From Haloterrigena sp. KLK7 (GTDB lineage: Archaea > Halobacteriota > Halobacteria > Halobacteriales > Natrialbaceae): a DNA stretch of 64,000 nucleotides. Made by a program: the position numbers and the translations under genes. Position 1 is the first letter of the stretch. The number at the start of each line of letters is the position of its first letter. The stretch is taken from positions 2,108,001 to 2,172,000 of the forward strand of contig NZ_CP149787.1 of assembly GCF_037914945.1 (NCBI RefSeq), written 5' to 3'. Shown here piece after piece: positions 20,734 through 30,505 of the stretch. The notes beneath the pieces were generated by a model. It searched no databases and was not told where the DNA came from. It saw nothing but the letters and a program-made list of their open reading frames with translations.

Positions 20734-21795
20734 ATGTTCGAGAAGTCGACGTGGATTCGCCTGCCGCGAAACGTCGTGGTCGGGCACGGCGTCATCGACC
20801 GGGTCGTCGACGTCGTCGACGATCTGCATCTGCAGGGTCGGCCGCTGTTCGTGACCAGTCCGACGCCGAAGGAGGTCGCGGCGGACCCGATCGTCGCCGA
20901 GTTCGAAGCCGTCGGCGTCGACCCCGCCGTCGTCACGGTCGAGGAGGCGACGTTCGGGGCCGTCGAGGACGTGATCGAGACCGCCGAGGCCGCCGACGTC
21001 TCCTATCTGGTCGGCATCGGCGGCGGCAAGGCCATCGACATCGCCAAGATGGCCAGCCACCACCTCGAGATGGGCTTTCTCTCGGTGCCGACGGCGGCCA
21101 GTCACGACGGGGTCATCAGTAATCGCGGCTCCGTCCCTGACGGCGACACCCGCCACAGCGTCGCGGCCAAGCCGCCGCTGGCGGTCGTCGCCGACACCGA
21201 AGTGCTCTCGCAGGCCCCGTGGGAGCTGACGACCGCCGGCTGTGCCGACATCATCTCCAACTACACCGCGGTGATGGACTGGCGGCTCGCGAAACGCCTC
21301 AAGGACGTCGAGTACTCCGAGTACGCCGCCGCGCTCTCGGAGATGACCGCCGAGATCCTGGTCGACAACGCCGACCTCATTCGGCCGGGCCTCGAGGAGT
21401 CGGCCTGGGTCGTCAGCAAGGCGCTGATGTCCTCGGGCGTGGCGATGAGCATCGCCGACTCCTCGCGGCCCGCCAGCGGCGCCGAACACCTCTTTTCCCA
21501 CCAGTTGGATCGGTTAGCGCCCGACGCCGCGCTCCACGGCCATCAGGTCGGCGTCGGTTCGATCATGACCGCCTACCTCCACGGCGGGGAGGACGGGATC
21601 TGGCACGATATTCGGGACGCACTGAACAGCATCGACGCGCCGACGACGGCCGCCGAACTCGGGATCGACGACGAGACGGTACTCGAGGCGTTGACGACCT
21701 GCCACGAGATCCGCGATCGCTACACCATTCTCGGCGACGGGATGAACGAGCGGGCCGCCCTCGAGGTGGCGACGAAAACGGGCGTCATCGACTGA
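20734..21795 (+). CDS. egsA: NAD(P)-dependent glycerol-1-phosphate dehydrogenase
   Basis: A 353-residue enzyme that reduces dihydroxyacetone phosphate to sn-glycerol-1-phosphate, the backbone of archaeal ether lipids. Seen are the nucleotide-binding GIGGGKAIDIAK, then TAASHDGVISNRGS, and the metal-ligand regions ASGAEHLFSH and HGHQVGVG. These give the Asp-His-His zinc site of the family. Length is typical. The start ATG 20734 (MFEKSTWIRLP) is preferred over the GTG 12 nt upstream. It stands on the same strand as the epimerase, 90 nt downstream, and may be co-transcribed. Confidence 0.95.
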   Translation: MFEKSTWIRLPRNVVVGHGVIDRVVDVVDDLHLQGRPLFVTSPTPKEVAADPIVAEFEAVGVDPAVVTVEEATFGAVEDVIETAEAADVSYLVGIGGGKAIDIAKMASHHLEMGFLSVPTAASHDGVISNRGSVPDGDTRHSVAAKPPLAVVADTEVLSQAPWELTTAGCADIISNYTAVMDWRLAKRLKDVEYSEYAAALSEMTAEILVDNADLIRPGLEESAWVVSKALMSSGVAMSIADSSRPASGAEHLFSHQLDRLAPDAALHGHQVGVGSIMTAYLHGGEDGIWHDIRDALNSIDAPTTAAELGIDDETVLEALTTCHEIRDRYTILGDGMNERAALEVATKTGVID

Positions 21796-21840
21796 CACGC
21801 CGACTCGAGAACGAAGGACAGACCCGTCGACCGGCGACGG

Positions 21841-22662
21841 TCAGCCCAGATCGGCGCGCTCGAACCGCCAGATACCGAGCACGAGCGGGACGACCAGCCA
21901 GGCGAGCAGGATGACGATCATCACCTCGCCCTCGAGATACCACGGACTGTCCGGCGCCGTCTGGCTGACTTGGGACGGAAAGACGAGATCCATCGCGCCG
22001 AAAAACGCCATGATCGGACTCATGGCCGCTTCGATAAAGGAGAGGGCGTTCTGGGAGAGATCGAGGCCGAAGAGGTCGTTGAGGATCCAATTGAGCGCGA
22101 AGCTCACCATTCTGAACAGGGCGAGAACGGTCGTCACGAAGAAAAAACCGATCGTCCCGCCCATCGCCCTCGATCGCGAGGCCGTCGCGGCGGAGATGCC
22201 GATCGCGACCGAGACGTACGTCAGGGTGAACAGGATCGTCAACGCGAGCGCTCCGAGGAGCATCTCGACGTCGATCGACGGATACCAGAGGGTCCCGAGA
22301 ATGGCGCCGATACCGAATCCGACGAGGATCGATCCGATGACGACGGTCGAGCGGGTGAGAAACTTCCCGAGGACGACATCGCGGCGACTGTTCGGAATCG
22401 AGAGCATGTACTTGATGCTCCCGGACTCGCGTTCGCCGGCGATGGCCAGATAGGCGGTCACGAGCGCGACGAGGGTGAGGATCATCGCCCCGTTGCCGGT
22501 CAACATGGTCAACGCGTAATAGAACTCGGGGTCGTCGGCGTTGTTCTGACCGAAGTAGAACATCAACACCGCGATGAGCACGTAGAGGCTGGAGACGAAC
22601 CAGACGATCTTCGCCCGACGAACGTCGAGGAAGTCCTTTTTCGCGACGTCGAGCGTGCTCAT
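21841..22662 (-). CDS. ABC-2 type transporter permease
   Basis: A 273-residue permease with six predicted membrane segments. The order is a cytoplasmic start (VAKKDFLDVRRAKIVW), a first helix, then ERESGSIKYMLSIPNSRRDVVLGKFL. That last stretch is the typical coupling segment of NosY/ABC-2 permeases. Its start overlaps the stop of the ATPase gene by 4 nt, so the pair is an operon read toward lower coordinates. It should form the membrane channel of an exporter; the substrate is unknown. Confidence 0.9.
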   Translation of the reverse strand: MSTLDVAKKDFLDVRRAKIVWFVSSLYVLIAVLMFYFGQNNADDPEFYYALTMLTGNGAMILTLVALVTAYLAIAGERESGSIKYMLSIPNSRRDVVLGKFLTRSTVVIGSILVGFGIGAILGTLWYPSIDVEMLLGALALTILFTLTYVSVAIGISAATASRSRAMGGTIGFFFVTTVLALFRMVSFALNWILNDLFGLDLSQNALSFIEAAMSPIMAFFGAMDLVFPSQVSQTAPDSPWYLEGEVMIVILLAWLVVPLVLGIWRFERADLG

Positions 22663-23606
22663 GCCGTCACCTCCGGCGCCGGGGCCTTCTCCTCGTCCGC
22701 CCGCTCGCCGTTCGTGTAGCTGTTGAACAGCTGCTCGAGCGAGGTGTCCTCGGAGATGATGTCCTCGACGGCCGTCGCCGCGGCGACGCGTTCGACGACG
22801 TCGACCTTAGCCGACGGGTCGGCGCAGGTCGCCGTGATCGTCGTCCCCTCGACGCTGACCGAGCGGACGCCCTCGAGTCTCTCGAGGGCGAGCGAGTCCG
22901 GCACCGTCGCGACCTCGAGCGAGATGGGGGCGCCGAGGTCGAGATCGCCCTGCAGGTCGTCGAGCGTGCCGGTCGCGACGAGGTTCCCCTCGTTCATGAT
23001 GCCGATCCGGTCGCAGACGGCCTCGACCTCCCCGAGGATGTGACTCGAGAAGAAGACCGTGGTGCCCCGCTCGGCCTCCCGCTGGATGATCTCGCGCATC
23101 TCCTGCATTCCCGTGGGGTCGAGTCCCGAGGAAGGTTCGTCCAGGAGCAGGAGGTCGGGGTCGCCGACCAGCGCCATCCCGAAGCCCAGTCGCTGGGTCA
23201 TCCCCTTCGAGTAGCCGCCGGCGGCTCGGTCGCCGTCCTCGCTGGTGAGACCGACTCGCTCGAGGAGGGCGTCCGGGTCGTCGTCGGTGCCTTTGGTATC
23301 GATGACCCACTGGAGGTGTTCGCGTGCGGTGAGTCGGTCGTAGACGCTCGCGCCTTCGGGGAGGACGCCGATCCGGTGGCGGATCTCCTCGGCGTCGGTC
23401 TGCGCGTCGAGGCCGAGCACCGTCGCGGTCCCCTCGGAGGGTCGCACGAAGTCCAGCAGCATGTTGATCGTGGTCGACTTCCCGGCGCCGTTGGGGCCGA
23501 GGAAGCCGAAGACTTCGCCTTCTTCGACGGTCAGGTCGAGGCCGTCGACCGCGAGGACGTCCCCGCCGTACCGTTTGGTCAGGGCGGCCGTTTTGATAGC
23601 GGACAT
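22659..23606 (-). CDS. ABC transporter ATP-binding protein
   Basis: A 315-residue ATPase. Walker A is GPNGAGKST, the signature is GGYSKGMTQRLG, Walker B is LLLLDEPSSGLDP and the H-loop is SSHILGEVEA. About 100 residues follow the ATPase domain, as in DrrA/CcmA-type exporters. It is the first gene of a two-gene operon, with its permease joined by an ATGA overlap. It powers export across the cytoplasmic membrane. The 190 nt upstream, toward the peptidase gene, hold no gene I can see. Confidence 0.92.
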   Translation of the reverse strand: MSAIKTAALTKRYGGDVLAVDGLDLTVEEGEVFGFLGPNGAGKSTTINMLLDFVRPSEGTATVLGLDAQTDAEEIRHRIGVLPEGASVYDRLTAREHLQWVIDTKGTDDDPDALLERVGLTSEDGDRAAGGYSKGMTQRLGFGMALVGDPDLLLLDEPSSGLDPTGMQEMREIIQREAERGTTVFFSSHILGEVEAVCDRIGIMNEGNLVATGTLDDLQGDLDLGAPISLEVATVPDSLALERLEGVRSVSVEGTTITATCADPSAKVDVVERVAAATAVEDIISEDTSLEQLFNSYTNGERADEEKAPAPEVTA

Positions 23607-23795
23607 ACATGAACTCCCTACCCGTCGAAATGTAAATCTTGCTAAGAGTATGGAGGGCGATTAACGAGTGACATGTTGTAACAAACGCGGCGAACCGGGC
23701 GAGGCCGGCGCGGCCGGCGAACGTCGACCGGCGCTACGAGGACGGCACCGACGCGATCGAGGCGGTGAGCCGCCGAATCGGGTTCGCCGGACCGA

Positions 23796-25622
23796 TCAGA
23801 CGTGTTCGTCGAGGAAGTCCGCGATCGCGGAGTAGGCCTCGATGCGGTTCTCGAGCTTCGAGAAGCCGTGGCCCTCGTCCTCGAAGATCAGCTTTCGGAC
23901 GGGGACGCCCTGTTCTTCGGCTCGTTCGGCGATCTGTTCGGCCTCACCGACGGGGACGCGGGGGTCGTTCTCGCCGTGAAGGACGAACAGCGGCGCCTCG
24001 ATGTTCTCGATGTTGTTCGTCGGCGAGATCTCCTCGAGGAACTCGCGGTCCTCCGCGAGCGAACCGTACTCGGCCTCACGGAGTTCGCGGCGCCAATCGC
24101 CCGTGTTCTCGAGAAAGGTGACGAAGTTGGCGATGCCGACGACGTCGACGCCGGCGGCCCAGAGGTCGGGGTACTCGGTCAGCGCGGCCAGTACCATGAA
24201 GCCGCCGTAGGAGCCGCCCTTGGCCGCGATTCGATCGGGATCGACCGCGGGGTGATCTCGAAGCCACTCCACGCAGGCCTCGATGTCGGCGACCGAATCC
24301 ATCCGGTTCTCGACGTCGTCGAGCGCGGCGTAGTCGGCGCCGTAGCCCGACGAACCGCGGACGTTCGGCTCGAAGTAGGCGTAGCCCCGATCGAGGAAGT
24401 ACTGCTTGACGGAAGAGAAGGACGGACGACGCTGGCTCTCGGGGCCGCCGTGGATGTCGACGATGACGGGGACGCCGTCTCCGTTCTCGTCGGCGCCGTC
24501 CGGCAGCGTGAAGAAACCGGGCACCTCGAGTTCATCGAAGCTCTCGACGTGGACGAGTTCCGAGTCGTCGAACGACTCCGGCGGGATACCGGCCGTGGGC
24601 GCGCTCGTCCACTGCTCGGCCGCGCCGGTCTCGACGTCGACGACGAAGACGTTCGTGTTGACCGCGTCGCCGGTCGTCGACAGCGCGAAGCGTTCGGCGT
24701 CGGGATCGAAGCTCACGCCGCCGGAGATCCCACCCGGGAGATCGGGTTCCGGGAAGGTCTCGAACGCGGTTGGGTCGCTCTCGTCGAATTCGCCGACGGT
24801 CAGGTCGGTGTAGCCCTCCACGTTCCGGGAGTAGACGAACCGGCCCGTCTCGTCGTCCAGCGCGATACCGCCGACGTTCCATCCGTCTCCGTCGGCGACG
24901 GTCTCGAGATCGCCCGTCTCCAAGTCGAGATACGCGAGGTAGAGGGTGTCCGCGTCGCCCTCGTCGGTGACGAGGTAGATCCCCTCGCCGTCGGGCGCCC
25001 AGCTGGCGCTCTGGTAGCGGACGTCGCCCTCGTGGGCCGTGAGGTGCTCGAGTTCGGGGTCGTCGGCCTCGAGGTCGAGGACGTAGAGGTCCTGATCGAA
25101 GTTGGAGTAGGCCTGCGAGACCAGCAGCCGGGAGTCGTCGGGGCTCCAGCCGGACAGCGAGAGCCAGCCGTCGCCCTCGTAGACGAGGGTCGCGTCGTCT
25201 CCGCGCTCGTCTCGGCCCTGCACGTAGAGGTCGAAGACGGACTCGTCGCGGCGGTTCGAGGCGAACGCGAACCGGTCGCCGTCGTGGCTCCAGCCGCCCC
25301 AGCGGTGTTTGGCGTCGGGCATCGCGGTCAGGTTCTCGATCTCGCCCGTTTCGGCGTCGAGTCGGAACAGCTGCGCGCGCTCGTTGCCGCCCTCGTCCAT
25401 TCCGAAGATCAGCTCCGGGCGCTCCGGCGACCACGAGGCGAAGGTCACTCGCTCGTCGTAGAACGTCCGCTGCTCGGGCCACGCGCGGGGTTCCTCGAGC
25501 GTCCAGACCTGCGGCGTACCGGTCGTGTTCATCAGGAACGAGAGCCGCTCGCCGTCGGGACCGAAGGAGGTCCCGTAGGCGCTTCGAATATTGAGGTACC
25601 GTTCGATCTCGTAGCTGCCCAT
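23796..25622 (-). CDS. S9-family serine peptidase (prolyl oligopeptidase/acylaminoacyl-peptidase-like)
   Basis: A 608-residue cytoplasmic peptidase. The N-terminal two-thirds form a WD40-like beta-propeller (repeats such as SWSPERPELIFGMDEGG and GWSPDDSRLLVSQ). The C-terminal alpha/beta hydrolase has the nucleophile GGSYGGFMV, the acid in HGENDPRVPVGEA and the histidine in FEDEGHGF. The family cleaves short peptides. The start at 25622 (MGSYEIERYLNIRSAYG) is where propeller homology begins; the open frame continues upstream without family-like sequence. There is no signal peptide. Confidence 0.92.
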   Translation of the reverse strand: MGSYEIERYLNIRSAYGTSFGPDGERLSFLMNTTGTPQVWTLEEPRAWPEQRTFYDERVTFASWSPERPELIFGMDEGGNERAQLFRLDAETGEIENLTAMPDAKHRWGGWSHDGDRFAFASNRRDESVFDLYVQGRDERGDDATLVYEGDGWLSLSGWSPDDSRLLVSQAYSNFDQDLYVLDLEADDPELEHLTAHEGDVRYQSASWAPDGEGIYLVTDEGDADTLYLAYLDLETGDLETVADGDGWNVGGIALDDETGRFVYSRNVEGYTDLTVGEFDESDPTAFETFPEPDLPGGISGGVSFDPDAERFALSTTGDAVNTNVFVVDVETGAAEQWTSAPTAGIPPESFDDSELVHVESFDELEVPGFFTLPDGADENGDGVPVIVDIHGGPESQRRPSFSSVKQYFLDRGYAYFEPNVRGSSGYGADYAALDDVENRMDSVADIEACVEWLRDHPAVDPDRIAAKGGSYGGFMVLAALTEYPDLWAAGVDVVGIANFVTFLENTGDWRRELREAEYGSLAEDREFLEEISPTNNIENIEAPLFVLHGENDPRVPVGEAEQIAERAEEQGVPVRKLIFEDEGHGFSKLENRIEAYSAIADFLDEHV

Positions 25623-25932
25623 ACACGGGGATGACGCCTCGAGTGGGTAGTGGTTTGGGTTGAGGCGACGGCGTTGCCGCCGATCGACGATTCCCCGCTG
25701 TCCGCCTCTTCGGCGTCGAGATCGCGCACCGAACTCGATCGGACGCGAGACAGTACGGATTCGCGATAGGACTAGGGGGATCTTACAGCGACGAGCGTCG
25801 CGGCCGGTCGGTGGCGCGATCGATTCCGGCGGATTCGACGCGCACACCCGCGAGGACTCGCTTCCGACCCGACGATTCGTCGTCTGATCGCAGCGCGTAA
25901 CAAACTTCCTCGAGCCGAAAGTCTGCGATACG
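25623..25932. other. Divergent intergenic region, no gene seen
   Basis: About 310 nt lie between the divergent peptidase and acidic membrane-protein genes. It should hold both promoters. I see no open frame with haloarchaeal codon usage and no RNA gene. Confidence 0.4.
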
Positions 25933-26535
25933 ATGCAAGATACAGGGGGCGAAACCGACGACGAGCGCGTTTCCACCGGTGCGGTCCTCGCAATGGTGGT
26001 CGTCGTACTCGTCGCGTTCGGACTGACGGTCGCTGCCATCGGCGCCGGGCTCTCGACGGGCGAATCGGAGACCGACGGCGGCGAGGAGTCGGTCGACATC
26101 GACGGCCCCGAGGACGACGGAGCCGCCGCCGAGAACGACACGACTGTGGCCGATGGAACCGACGACGCTGAGGACGGTACAGCTAACGACTCGCCGGACC
26201 AGGACGAGAACGATTCGGACGGCGCGGATGCCGGCGAAGACGGAGCAGATGACGGGAACGAGTCGAACGACGACGCGGTCTCCGAGAACGACTCGAGCGA
26301 GAACGAGACGGATGGGGAGGCTGCAGACGACGAAGACGATTCGGCTGGGAACGAGACGGACGGCGAACCCGAGGCGAACGAGACGGACGGCGAATCCGAG
26401 GCGAACGAATCCGACGGCGGTACAGAGGGCGCGACGGAGCCGTCGGAACGCGACGGCGCCGATAACGGCGGTTCGATCGTCGACCGAATTACCGGCTTCT
26501 TCAGCGATATGCTCCCGATCGGTTACGACGAGTGA
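25933..26535 (+). CDS. Membrane-anchored, highly acidic Asn/Asp/Glu-rich protein
   Basis: A 200-residue protein of unknown function. Residues 16-42 form one hydrophobic helix (TGAVLAMVVVVLVAFGLTVA), a signal anchor. The following 130 residues are almost all Asp, Glu, Asn, Gly, Ser and Thr, with many N-glycosylation sequons (NDT, NDS, NES, NET). The end (SIVDRITGFFSDMLPIGYDE) looks like an amphipathic helix. I infer a glycosylated external spacer. The frame continues open for 68 codons past the stop; see the next entry. Confidence 0.65.
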   Translation: MQDTGGETDDERVSTGAVLAMVVVVLVAFGLTVAAIGAGLSTGESETDGGEESVDIDGPEDDGAAAENDTTVADGTDDAEDGTANDSPDQDENDSDGADAGEDGADDGNESNDDAVSENDSSENETDGEAADDEDDSAGNETDGEPEANETDGESEANESDGGTEGATEPSERDGADNGGSIVDRITGFFSDMLPIGYDE

Positions 26536-26742
26536 TCGGATCGAGCAGGAACGACCGTCGCGCAGTCGAACGTCGGTCAGCGAGGTGACAACACCGCGGT
26601 CGCGGACGACGGCGGCGATGTCACTGCCTCGAACGCGATGAGCCAGTCGAACCGGAACGCGCTGAGAGGCGGTTCTGTCGAACGATCGAATACGCCGCTC
26701 GCGAGGACTGTCGACGGCCGCCGAACGGGACGAAAAAAGTGA
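26536..26742 (+). pseudogene. In-frame remnant with QSN/GDNTA repeats after the stop codon
   Basis: Directly after the TGA at 26533-26535 the same frame stays open for 68 codons. It reads TTVAQSNVGQRGDNTAV, then GGDVTASNAMSQSNRNA. These Gln-Ser-Asn and Gly-Asp-Asn units have the look of Asn/Gln-rich repeat surface proteins. There is no start codon of its own that I would trust. It is either a decayed neighbouring gene or a C-terminal extension lost by a nonsense mutation. Confidence 0.4.
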
Positions 26743-26743
26743 C

Positions 26744-26749
26744 TTTATA
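26744..26749 (+). promoter_or_regulatory. TATA box of the glycosyltransferase gene
   Basis: TTTATA centred about 28 nt before the ATG at 26775; it supports a leaderless transcript and that start codon. Confidence 0.6.
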
Positions 26750-26774
26750 CTCTGGGGGTACGTGGCGACCGAGT

Positions 26775-27836
26775 ATGCGCGTCGCGTTCGTCTCGAGCGA
26801 AACGGTTCACCACCGCGATACCGAGACGAACCGGCGACTCCAGTCGGTCCTCGAACTCCTCCGCGACGCCGGCCACGACGTGGAACTGTTCTGTGCGCGG
26901 TTCTGGGACGACGACTCGACGACCCTCGAGCGCGACGACGTCACCTATCGCGCCGTCACGGACGACCCCGACGCCCGGCGATCGTTTTGCCTGCGACTTC
27001 CGTTCGACCTCGCGGCGGCCGGCCCGGACATCGTCCACGCGAGCGCGCGGCCGCCGACCGCGCTGCTGGCGGCCGGCTGGGGGGCGCGCCTCGCGCGGGC
27101 TCCGCTGGTCGCTGAGTGGTACGGCGACGGCGGCGTCGCCGACGACCGGTGGACCAGACGGGCGACGAAGCGGGGCGATCTGATCGTCACGCCCTCGGAA
27201 CTCGTCGCCACGTGGGTCCGCGAGCGCGGCGGCGACGGCGACGTCGTCGAGACGGTTCCCAATCCGATCGATCTCGAGCGAGTACGGGAGGTGACGGCCG
27301 ACGAGCGCGTCGACGTGGTCTACGCCCGGCGGCTCGACGAGGGCGCGAACCTCGAGAGCCTCCTGCTCGGCCTGGCGGAGCTCCGCGGCCGCGACTGGAC
27401 GGCGACCGTGATCGGCGACGGGCCCGAACGCGAGGCCTACGAGCGACTGGCGAGCGACCTCCGGATCGAAGACCGGCTCTCCTTCGTCGGCGACTGCTCG
27501 CTCGAGGAGCGTATCGCGGCCTACAGAGGGGCCCACGTCTTCGCGCAGACGGCCGAACGCTGCGTCTTCCCCACGGAGATGCTGTGGGCGCTGGCCGCCG
27601 GCTGCGTCGGCATCGTCGAGTACCACGCCGACTCGAGCGCCCACGAGCTCGTCGAGGGCTGGGAGCGGGGGTTCCGGACGACCAGCGAGGACGAACTCGC
27701 CGACGCCATCCTCGCGGCCGGCGACCTCGAACACCGGACGTTCGACGACCGGTTCGCCGACTACGACCGCTCGGCGGTCGCCGAGCGCTACCTCGAGCAG
27801 TACCGGACGTTGCAGGAGGAGTTCGGCCTGCTGTGA
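26775..27836 (+). CDS. Glycosyltransferase family 4-like protein
   Basis: A 353-residue GT-B fold enzyme. The N-terminal domain starts MRVAFVSSETVHHRDTETN. The C-terminal nucleotide-sugar domain has VVYARRLDEGANLESLL, TVIGDGPEREAYERLA and the E-x7-E-like segment FPTEMLWALAAGCVGIVEY. It would transfer a sugar from an activated donor, perhaps to a lipid or a surface glycan. Sequence does not give donor or acceptor. The start is fixed by the TATA box 28 nt upstream. Confidence 0.85.
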   Translation: MRVAFVSSETVHHRDTETNRRLQSVLELLRDAGHDVELFCARFWDDDSTTLERDDVTYRAVTDDPDARRSFCLRLPFDLAAAGPDIVHASARPPTALLAAGWGARLARAPLVAEWYGDGGVADDRWTRRATKRGDLIVTPSELVATWVRERGGDGDVVETVPNPIDLERVREVTADERVDVVYARRLDEGANLESLLLGLAELRGRDWTATVIGDGPEREAYERLASDLRIEDRLSFVGDCSLEERIAAYRGAHVFAQTAERCVFPTEMLWALAAGCVGIVEYHADSSAHELVEGWERGFRTTSEDELADAILAAGDLEHRTFDDRFADYDRSAVAERYLEQYRTLQEEFGLL

Positions 27837-27857
27837 GCGCCGTCGGTACCGTCGCGC

Positions 27858-29009
<1,152 letters not shown>

Positions 29010-29172
29010 ACGTTCGCAGTGGCACGCCGACGGCAAATAGATTCCGTGCGTGAACCCCGATTCGACCGCGCTTCGCTCGCGGCCGGGGAGACGGCCGGTT
29101 CGGGTGGTCGCCGAGCCGCCGGCGCCTGCGCACACGGGTGGTGTGAGAATGTAGCTATCCTCGACCCCTCGG

Positions 29173-30156
29173 TCAAAACAGCACCAGCAACGCCGCGAGC
29201 GAGAGCCCGCTGCTGACGAGCAACGCCAGCAGAACGACGACGGCGGGCATCGGCCCGGTGGCCCGGAGATCGGCGAGCCGGATCTCGGTTCCGAGGCCGA
29301 CGAACGCGAACACGAACAGCCAGTCGTAGGCGTTCTCGATCGAGGCCACCTGGGCCGAAGAGAGGACGCCCGCGCTGGCGACGACGGCGAGTGCGAGAAA
29401 GCCCAGCACGAACGTCGGAAACTCGTCCCAGAGCGTCCGGACGGAGGGTCGACCACCGCTACCCGCGTGGGCGTAGTAACTCGCGTATGCGAGGACGACG
29501 ACGCCGATCAGGGCGTTTCGCGCTAACTTCGTCATCGTCGCCCACTGGCCGGCGACGTCGGAGTGAGCGAAGCCGACGGCGACGACGGGACCCGTCGAGA
29601 ACATACTGACGCCGGCCCACGTGCCGAACACCATCCCGGAGAGGTTCAGGAGGTCGCCGACGATCGGGTAGACGACGATGGTGATCGCGTCGAACAGCAG
29701 GACCGTCGCGGCCGCGTAGGCGATCTGTTCCTCGCGGGCGCTGACGGCACCCGCGACCGCGACGACCGCCGAGACGCCGCAGATACTGGCGCCGGCCGCG
29801 AGCAGCGACCCCATCCGATCGGCCAGCCCGAACACGTTTCGCGCGAGGAATTCGACGGCGAGCAGCGTCGTCGCGGTCACGACGACTACGATCAGCAGGA
29901 CGAGCCCGCCGACCTCGAGGACGGTCTCGAGCGAGATCGACGCGCCCATGAGCACGATCCCCCCGCCCAGCCACAGGTTGTGCGTCGCGATCCCGGGCTC
30001 GAGGCGGTCGGGGACACCCACGGCGTTCGTCGCGACGAACCCGAGCGCGATCGCGAGCAAAAGCCGGTTGAATCCGAGCGAGACGGCGAGCGCTCGGGCG
30101 AGTATCGCGCCGAGACAGAGGGCCAGCAGCCCCGGCAGCAGTCGACGGCCGTTCAT
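29173..30156 (-). CDS. YeiH-family putative sulfate/anion exporter
   Basis: A 327-residue membrane protein with about ten hydrophobic segments, of the YeiH family (UPF0324). Recognisable parts are [38 protein letters not shown], the Cys-containing [19 protein letters not shown] and a C-terminal [18 protein letters not shown]. Family members are predicted exporters of sulfate or related anions; direct evidence is limited. It lies upstream of trpB on the same strand, with 163 nt between. Confidence 0.85.
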   Translation of the reverse strand: MNGRRLLPGLLALCLGAILARALAVSLGFNRLLLAIALGFVATNAVGVPDRLEPGIATHNLWLGGGIVLMGASISLETVLEVGGLVLLIVVVVTATTLLAVEFLARNVFGLADRMGSLLAAGASICGVSAVVAVAGAVSAREEQIAYAAATVLLFDAITIVVYPIVGDLLNLSGMVFGTWAGVSMFSTGPVVAVGFAHSDVAGQWATMTKLARNALIGVVVLAYASYYAHAGSGGRPSVRTLWDEFPTFVLGFLALAVVASAGVLSSAQVASIENAYDWLFVFAFVGLGTEIRLADLRATGPMPAVVVLLALLVSSGLSLAALLVLF

Positions 30157-30505
30157 CGCGTCGTCGCGGGACCTGCAGTTCGAACGCGCTCACCGGCGCG
30201 GCGATCGCCGCGTCGGCGAGGACGCTCCGCCAGTCCCGCTCGAGCCCTCCTCCGGCAATCCGTCACGGCGCCGGCAGTCGGCTGCCGGACATCGATCGAC
30301 ATGTGTCCCGTGCTCGGGTGGCGATCGCAGTTAACTGTTCTCGATTCCGTCGTCGGTCGCGGGGAAACTCGACGGATCGGCTGCGAAGGCGTCGGGAGAG
30401 ACCGTCGATCGCAGCCGCTCCGCGCGGAACCATCGCCTCGAGTACGTCGAAGCGGGCGGCGACGGACGGCCGAGAAACGAGTGACGCGGTCGAGAACTGG
30501 GGGGC
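30157..30505. other. Intergenic region, no gene seen
   Basis: About 350 nt lie between the YeiH-like gene and nuoCD, both on the minus strand. I see no coding sequence. It should include the promoter of the YeiH-like gene and the 3' end of the nuoCD transcript. Confidence 0.35.

Noticed and set aside
23607-23795. Possible small gene between the ABC operon and the S9 peptidase
   Set aside because: No frame with a credible start and acidic composition; only promoter-like sequence near the ABC genes.
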